From Jacaranda mimosifolia (taxonomy: Eukaryota > Streptophyta > Magnoliopsida > Lamiales > Bignoniaceae), in NCBI GenBank assembly GCA_018894105.1, contig CM032125.1:806001-870000 (forward strand): a DNA stretch of 64,000 bases, in the 5' to 3' direction. Below the pieces are notes generated by a model. It ran no database searches and was not told where the DNA came from. It saw only the letters and a list, made by a program, of their open reading frames with translations. Shown one piece after another: positions 57,550 to 64,000 of this stretch. The translations under genes and the position numbers were made by a program. Numbering within the stretch: position 1 is the first letter of the stretch; the number at the start of each line of letters is the position of its first letter.

Positions 57550-57562
57550 AAATTTATTCTAC

Positions 57563-57941
57563 CTAGTCGTCATGACAAGCTGTGCATGCGTGCATAGATT
57601 TAAGTTGCCATAGAACTAATATTAATTGTATTGATAGAAAACAAAATAATCAATATTATAATAAATAGCTGATAAGATTGATTTTGTTAGATTAATTTTA
57701 AGAAGAATATATGGTTCGTTTGTGAATTATGTGTGAAAGAAGAAAAGAGATTAGGGGAGAGAAAAGAAGAATGCAAGAAATAAGTAGTGTTAGCTCAAAA
57801 GTAAAATTTCATTGGAGGCCTCAAATTTTTCTAACCAATAAAACATTTAAGTGTATAATTGGTATATTATAGTTGGGTGTAGCGATATGTAAACTGCCAT
57901 TTTGTGAGTTTAAGGACCCTTTTTCTTTTACACAGTATAGA
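57563..57941 (-). mobile_element. Small Helitron-like insertion
   Basis: The minus strand 5' end reads A|TCTATACTGTGTAAAAG at 57941. The opposite end reads atgacgaCTAG at 57563 preceded by short palindromes (gcatgc, gtcatgac). Sequence on both sides (cagtcttcgc before, tatcaaatgac after) lines up with an uninterrupted stretch at 11120-11155 upstream of NLR-1, supporting an insertion. The base after CTAG is G, not the expected T, so one end is mutated or misplaced. Confidence 0.45.
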
Positions 57942-58699
57942 TATAGATATCAAATGACTATATCTCATCATTTATGATTTTCCTTTTTATAATTGAATAT
58001 CTTCGAGTTCTCCCTTTTGTAGGCCAGTTTAATACAACAAAGTAAGGTAGAATTATTCATAAACATGTCATAGTTTCTAATACTTATTTTTATGTGAAAG
58101 TCGTTGTAAACTTACAAAGTTTGCTGATGAAAAACTAAATTAAGAAGTCAGCAATTTGAAGTAGTTGAAGTTTCCCTAATTTGAAAATCATATCAGAAAT
58201 TTCTTGGATAACAACTGATTGATTAATTAATGAAGAAACACAAAGACAATATATTGAAAGAGAAGACTTTTTATACAAAGTCATTCTTAATTATAAATTC
58301 ATTCTGACTACCAACAAAAGCACATAATAGCCCAATAATGCTGTTATATGACATTATTTTATACTTTGAAAAGAAATTATTGTTTGGAAATGAAAGTTGG
58401 CCGCCATTATGACATCTGAACAATCAAACCATCTTCTTGCACGAAGTCAAAGGACTCCCTATTTTGTTTATCCTTTGTTATAAGAGAGGTAAAGAAGAGA
58501 AAGAAACTTGGAGAAAGAACTGACTGATCAACAAGTGCTGCAATTGCCACTATATATCCTTAAGATTTAGTTCATAATATTCTCTGATATGCAATAAAGA
58601 ATGTAGGGTAAAATGAAACTCATGTTTGATTTTGTTGTATGAGCATGAATAATACCAAATCTCCCAGACAAAAAAATCTGACATATAATATTTTTGGCG
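57942..58699 (-). repeat. NLR upstream block with no intact gene attached
   Basis: It contains tatcaaatgac, tgattgattaattaatg, tacaaagtcattcttaat, tctgactacca, agcccaataatg and gacatctgaacaatcaaacc, shared with 11160-11420 and 62390-62790. It lies between NLR-5 and the isolated NB-ARC shard. Confidence 0.6.
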
Positions 58700-59060
58700 G
58701 AAACATGAATATGATCTCAAATGATGGGGCAGTTGGAATAACTCAAAGAGAGTATCATATCAAACTGCTCATTATTTGTACTACTTATAGCTAAATTTAT
58801 CTGTTCAGCAATGTTACTCCATGAAGCTTGAGTCTTTCTGACCACAGATAGAAGTCCTGCAATCAGAACAATTGCAAGGGATAGTCCTCCACAGCTTTTT
58901 GCAATCATCTTTCCCATGTTTTCCAATTCAAGAGGACAATTTTCTCCCGCAAACACCTTTTGCTGAAGCAGAGTCCAACTTTAAACTCCCTCCATGCAGC
59001 GCATCTCATGAGGAGGGCTAGAAGAGACGGCATAACTAGCCACATCTGACAGCTGGCCTT
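58700..59060 (-). pseudogene. Isolated NB-ARC shard of an NLR
   Basis: The minus strand reads SWTLLQQKVFAGENCPLELE, then AKSCGGLSLAIVLIAGLL, QASWSNIAEQINLAIS and QFDMILSLSY, the region around the GLPL motif, and breaks at the PHHLR position. Traces before it (LHEMRCMEG) extend to about 59055. Nothing else of the gene is present on either side, so it is a small relic of a further NLR. Confidence 0.85.
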
Positions 59061-59565
59061 ACGTTATTCCTGCCTGTAAAAGATGGATTTCATCAGCCTA
59101 GTGCATTCATGGATGTAGTCTTTTGCTTTAAGTACCTGGGAAGATGGTCATATCAATTGCAAAGATTCAACAGTCATGCCCAGACAAACAGGTCAATTTT
59201 TACTTGAATGACAATCACTTAGGACATCAGACCATCTCACATTTCTATATTTAAAGAATAAAAGCAAGTTCTGGTTTTGCCTAACACAAAATTAAGATGC
59301 AAACTTGAGATATCATAAACATCATCCTTACAAAATTGATCTGCCAATTTCAAGGTTGTCTGATGAGCATCACATTAGAATTTACAACTATTTGATCACC
59401 TACATCAAGCATAGACAACATCAGTTACACAGAATTTGGCCACTACCACAGAACCACTAAGATATATATACTGTCTTTATCCAATTTGCAGGTATATAGC
59501 GAGTGATATATAATCTCTAACCTGAAAAACAGAGATAGTATTGTCCAGTTTGAAAGAGCTATCCT
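59061..59565 (-). other. NLR-6 downstream flank
   Basis: 59220-59375 matches 53895-54060 behind NLR-5 (gcaagttctggttttgcctaa, gatgcaaacttgagat, ttcaaggttgtctgatgagc). The intron donor ttttcag|gttaga lies near 59522. No coding sequence is seen. Confidence 0.5.
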
Positions 59566-62209
59566 TTATTGCTTTCTTTCCCAATAACGCCACACACAAA
59601 CTTGAAGGGCATCATTTCCCCAACTTTGTTGTTCCTCTTTTATCTGCTTGGCCGACTCCACAAGAGACTCGTTAAATTCATCAACCTCAATGAGTTCAAG
59701 TGTCAGAATTTCTCCAATACCATATGGAATCTCACTTAGATGACTACAATGATAGAGCACTAGGCACTTCAGACTTGGGAAGTGGCTACTTTGAGTTATC
59801 CAGTGCTGGAGCTCTGATCTATCAATTAGCAAGAATTTCAACTGACGAAATTGACATTTTTCCAAAGACTGTAACGTTTTGGTTTAAGGACTTGAAGATC
59901 AGGCAAAGAACCAACAATTGACATATCTTTCCAAAGAAGTTCCCAACCAACTAAGGTTAACTTTCTCAGTGTCCTTGGAAAAACAGGATTATGCTTTTGC
60001 CAAAAAGGAAAATCCACATTTCGCCTGCTCCAATGGCGAAAGGGATCATGCATCTTTAATTTCAATTTTTCAAGTTGACACAGGTATACAAGATTCTCGA
60101 GATGATATTCTTGAACATATTCAACTCTGGAATAACAGATTCCCAATGTCTTAAGGTTTGGAATCATTTTCAGGATCTCTTCAGTGCATCTAAAACATTT
60201 CACCTTCCAAAGTGTTTGCAGGTTTTCTAAAACAAAAGTTGCAGCTCCTTCTGGATCCTGTAATGGACCAATAAATAACAGATGCCTTAATTGTGGCATC
60301 TTCCAAATTTCTAATGGCAAATATACCTCATGGTATTGGCTATCTTGTTGAATGATTAAGGTTTGAAGATTCTGAAGGTTTAACATGGTTGAGGGAACAT
60401 GAAATTCTTTCCCTTAGGTGAAAGCAAGATACCTTAAATGAAATAGTTCAAATACTTCAGCTGGGAGCATGGGAATTCTAAAAACTATGAAGATTTCAGC
60501 AGTTTCAGATGCGGGTGCCACATCCAATACCCTGAGCAATCTGAAATTTCCTAGAACGCCCAAAGATCCTCCAATATTGCGGAAGCATATAATAGTCCGG
60601 ATGGTAGAGCCATAAATGTTTTCAAGCCAATCCAGATTGGAAAGAGCAGTACTTATGCGGTGCTGGTTTTTTATGCTTTTTAGGGAATTCTTGAGACCAT
60701 ACCTCTCCATAACATTTAGAAGAAACTTCTCTTCATGAGCTTTTCTTATGCACAAGTCCCGCACGAGATCATGCAGGCTGCAACTTTTGATTTTGCCATT
60801 AGTCTTCCTCCTGATAACCAATACAAGACTTCTGTTGACAAGATCCTCTAAATACTCTTCTGCCACCTCTTCAAGACTTTTAGATTCAATTGGTTTCAAG
60901 AAGCCTTCGGCTACCCATAATCTGATGAGTTTTGAGGCATGGATATTATAATCTTCTGGAAAACCTCCCATGTATAGAAAATACAGTCTAAGATGATAAG
61001 GCAAGTGGATGTAACTCAAAGATAATATCTTTGAAAACTGCTCATTATTTGTAGTACTGATAGCCAAATTTACATTTTCTGCAATATTGGCCCATGAAGC
61101 TTGAGTCTTACTAACCGTGGATAGAAGTCCTGCAATCAGGACAATTGCAAGGGACAGTCCTCTACAGCTTCTTGCAATCGCCTTTCCAATGGTTTCTAAT
61201 TCATGAGGACACGTTTCTTCTGGAAAGACCTTCTGCTGAAGTAAATTCCAGCTTTGATTTGCATTCATGAAATGCATCTCATGAAGAGAGCTGGAAGAGT
61301 CAGGATGAGCAGCGACATCTTATAGCCTGGTGGTTAATATGATCCGACTTCCATTATGATCATCAGGAAATATCATCTTTACATCATCCCAGGCCTTTGT
61401 ACTCCACATATCATCCATCACTATGAGATATTTCCTACCCTTTAATCTTTTGTATAGAACTTCTTCTAGTGATTCATTTCTTTGTGAAGGTTCCTCATTA
61501 TTGAATGCTCTGATGGAGAACAGAAGTCCTGAGATAATATCTTGTGGACTATAATGTTGCGATACCGTAACCCAAGCACGAATTGAAAGTGCTCCACAAT
61601 TAATGGATCATCATAGGCATTTTTGGCAAGAGTAGTTTTGCCAATGCCTCCCATACCAAAGATTGGTATGACTTGGAGTTTGGATGATTCTCCACAAAGA
61701 CGAGCCTTTATTTGAATCAAATCATCATCAAAACCAACCATCACAGTTTTGTTGGTGGGTGCATATAGCCTTGATGATGAAGTAGGAAAATGACTATATT
61801 CACCTACTTGCACGTCTTCGGCTCCAGTGGTGTTCTTGATCTTCATCACCTCTCCAGTGATTGAATCAATTTGCTTTGTTACTTTTTGCAGCTTTTTGAA
61901 ATCAGAATGAAGCCAATGCTTAACACTTTCAGGTCTTGCAGTGGACTTCAAGATGTAATAACGCCGAATTTGTTTCCACATAAAATATTCAGCAATATCT
62001 TCTGCTTCATTTGCAGAATCCCTGATTCTTCCTTCCAAAATTTTGGCCTTCTCCGGAAATTCTTCAAGAAAATTTTTCAAGAAGACAATGTTGTTGTGGG
62101 TAGATATAAGCTGTTGTTTTCCATGAGTGTAAATGGGATAAAATTGATCAGGATCTTGTAGTATTTGGGCTATGGTTTGTGCAAGTGAAACAAGAGCAGC
62201 ATAAGCCAT
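59566..62209 (-). pseudogene. NLR-6: R1-type NLR with several stops and frameshifts
   Basis: The start MAYAALVSLAQTIAQIL is at 62209 (an ATG three bases earlier is also possible). The CC is of the long subtype with MWKQIRR and HSDFKK, as in NLR-2. The P-loop GMGGIGKTT is intact. One base is lost near 61583 after VEHF, a TAA lies at 61320-61322 in the TTRL segment, and a TAA at 60414-60416 falls in the first LRRs (LAFT then stop). A deletion of some 20 bases near 59870 shifts the frame before the last LRRs. Kinase-2 YLIVMDDMW, a GLSLAI variant, LHDLVRDLCIRKA and most LRRs are otherwise well preserved, ending SLVESAKQIKEEQQ. The open frame continues upstream of the ATG to 62383 with a hydrophobic stretch, which I take to be leader. 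Confidence 0.9.
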
Positions 62210-62985
62210 CATAAATTGAAATGAAGGAAGAATAACAACAGCCAAAAGTACTAGCTTAGAAACAAATGTGTAAGGCAAAGACAGAAAAACACCATCTAAT
62301 GAAAACAAAAAAGGATACTTATACATACAAGAACGTATTAAAAATGTTAAGAAGAGTTCAGAGATAGCCTTCTTCAAAACCAATATTTATTATATCATCA
62401 AATGACCATATTTTATCATTGAAGAATTTTTTTCAGTAGAATGTCTTCACCATGTCCCTTTTGTAAGTCGGCTTTTAAGGCCAGAGGTTGAAATTTCACT
62501 TGGAATAGTCGGAGAAGAAAATTTTGGAAAGAGACTTGATGGATGAATTCTTCAGACAACAGAAGTACAACATATTGAAAGAAAAGACTTGGTACAAAGT
62601 TAGTCATTCTTAATTATAAAGTCACTGTGCCACCACCAAGGAAAGCAAGTCATTCTTGTGGGGCATCAATTAATTAATACACTGAGGAAAAGGAGAAGTA
62701 TTGTTTTCGAAATGAAAGTTGGCTACTGAACCTTTGTGGCATCTGCACAACCAAACTATACTACCAAACACCATTTTCTTAATGGCAGTGTTAATCACGC
62801 TATATACATACATAAATATTTGCATGCTTGAAGACAATCTACCCAGTAGTTGATTGAATTGTTACAACAATTTGTCAAATACAGGCTTTGGAAGCGACAA
62901 TGAAACATCTTCCTTCATAAAGTCAGAGTTTATCCTTGTTAGAAAAATAGTAATAGGAGCTTTTAAACGTACATGAATTTAATTG
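62210..62985 (-). repeat. NLR-6 upstream region with the conserved block
   Basis: 62390-62460 (atcaaatgacca, gtccctttt) and 62560-62800 (ttggtacaaagttagtcat, taaagtcactgtgccaccac, tttgtggcatctgcac, aaaccaaacta-like words) match the blocks before NLR-1 and NLR-4 and the orphan block at 3825. Confidence 0.6.
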
Positions 62986-63058
62986 CTTTCCATGAAGAAA
63001 AGTGGAATCTTGATCATGATATAGGACCTGGTCTATGATTTGTTGCAGGTGGAACAAC
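62986..63058 (-). pseudogene. Isolated CC-domain shard of an NLR
   Basis: The minus strand reads LFHLQQIIDQVLYHDQDS, then TFLHGK, matching residues 6-30 of the family (SLAQTIDKILHDHD, then HGKQQ). It is preceded by non-homologous DNA in both directions. It is a roughly 75-bp trace of yet another NLR start. Confidence 0.65.
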
Positions 63059-63732
63059 AACTTTAGTTATGGGTTCCTATCTTTCTGATGGATTTGTTTC
63101 TGATTGAATTTTTCATCATAAGTTTCCCACCAAGTCTATTATTCTTCTTTTATCTACCAATAAAGAAATAGTATCAGCTATCGAGTAATTCAATCTTTCT
63201 GACATAGCAACAGGCGTCCTGAATGGATTGTTGAGATTACATATGTGCATAGTACTTAAACACATATACATTGTGCAAGCCAACAGAAAAAAACAGTAAT
63301 TGTTTGAAATGAGTCGGAAATAAAGATTGTATTGCAAAAGGTTCAAGAAACGCTGCAACTACCGCTATCCCTAAGACTTTGTTTGCATTCTCTAATATGC
63401 AATAAAAAGTGTATGATACAATGAAACTTATGTTTGATTATAATTTGTTGCATGACCATGATTAGTAACAAATCTCCTAGACAAGAAAAAGAATCTCACT
63501 TACATAATATATTTGTGGCAAATAAAATATACGAAAATCAGAAAAATTACAAAGAAGAGAAAAGTTATATAGATATGTAAATGATTCAAAACTCTGAAAA
63601 CTCAAAACAGAAAAGAATCAGCCAACAAAACGGACTCACATTTTCAAAACTGTATGAAAGTGTTTACTAGATAAGGACTTCTGATCTAAACTGATTTAGA
63701 TCAGAAGCAGAGTCTGCAATTTGAAAGAGCAC
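63059..63732 (-). other. Spacer and NLR-7 downstream flank
   Basis: 63059-63500 has no coding signal. Near 63597 the minus strand has the conserved acceptor tttctgttttgagttttcag before agtttt. Near 63690-63710 the donor region is altered by a short duplication (ctgatct/ctgattt/gatcag). Confidence 0.5.
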
Positions 63733-64000
63733 TCACTCAAATTTCCGTTTCTGTATATTATTATAATTCCTGTGACAAATTTGAAAGGCATCATTTCCCC
63801 AACTTTGTTGTTCTCCTTCTATCCGTTTGGCCGACTCCACAAGAGATTCGTTAAATTTGTCAATCTCAATCAGTTCAAGTATTGGAATTTCTCCATTACC
63901 ATCTGGAATCTCAGTTAGAAGCCAACAGCAATAAAGCACTAGGCATTTGAGGTTCGGAAAGTGGCTACTTTCAGTTATCCATTCCCGGAGATCTGATTCC
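63733..64000 (-). CDS. NLR-7: C-terminal end of an R1-type NLR, continues beyond the window
   Basis: The frame is open from the window edge to a stop at 63733. It reads LREWITESSHFPNLKCLVLY, then LTEIPDGNGEIPILELIEID and SLVESAKRIEGEQQSWGNDA, the last LRR and tail of the family. The final residues (CHRNYNNIQKRKFE) differ from the paralogs, suggesting a late frame change at the extreme C-terminus. Whether the rest of the gene is intact cannot be seen. Confidence 0.85.
   Translation of the reverse strand, partial: ESDLREWITESSHFPNLKCLVLYCCWLLTEIPDGNGEIPILELIEIDKFNESLVESAKRIEGEQQSWGNDAFQICHRNYNNIQKRKFE

Noticed and set aside
62210..62383. Hydrophobic N-terminal extension of NLR-6 resembling a membrane segment
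   Set aside because: All paralogs start at MAYAA, and the upstream stretch matches their untranslated leaders. There is no conservation of the extension.
1..64000. CRISPR arrays, operons, riboswitches, ribosome binding sites
   Set aside because: Sequence is clearly plant nuclear (introns, LTR elements, NLRs). The short repeats present are tandem or inverted arrays without CRISPR-like spacing.

Overview
This is a gene-poor, AT-rich block of a flowering-plant nuclear genome. It holds a disease-resistance (NLR) gene cluster eroded by transposons. The NLRs are CC-NB-ARC-LRR proteins of the R1 (late blight resistance, R1A/R1B-like) type, starting MAYAA. That class is expanded in asterids, and the gene style points to Lamiales or Solanales. 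This placement is inferred from protein style only; the species cannot be named from the window.

Layout. 1-3802 is a decayed Ty1/copia element ending in its 3' LTR. 3803-17697 holds relics of NLR flanks, a truncated LTR element, a hAT-like element, NLR-1 (a pseudogene that lost its NB-ARC) and NLR-2 (13798-16377, 859 aa), the only intact gene in the window. 17698-33948 has the termini of one very large Helitron on the minus strand. It carries exons of a MOM1-like chromatin gene and was later hit by a copia element (27691-33038) with a perfect 5-bp target duplication. 34295-36110 returns to NLR flank sequence carrying nested MITEs. 36195-39777 is NLR-3, split by two LTR-like insertions of one family; its N-terminal half is gone. 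41904-50003 is a mosaic of hAT-like, CACTA-like and copia fragments plus a 1.87-kb almost wholly palindromic element. 50394-64000 holds NLR-4 (open except for two adjacent stops), NLR-5 and NLR-6 (multiply broken), two small NLR shards, and the 3' end of NLR-7, which runs off the window.

All NLRs lie on the minus strand and share duplicated flanks. There is an upstream block roughly 0.4-1 kb before the ATG and a downstream block that includes a 3'-UTR intron of about 200 bp with good splice sites. The flank blocks outnumber the genes, so further copies have been lost. The cluster evidently grew by tandem duplication and was then broken by transposition, deletion and point mutation. NLR-2 is the one gene likely to act as an intracellular immune receptor; NLR-4 is the next most intact.

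The most unusual structure is the 16.25-kb candidate Helitron with canonical ends, a paralogous candidate empty site at about 4300-4330, and a captured MOM1-like gene fragment. The second is the palindromic element at 47761-49629, whose arms carry tRNA-like A and B boxes.
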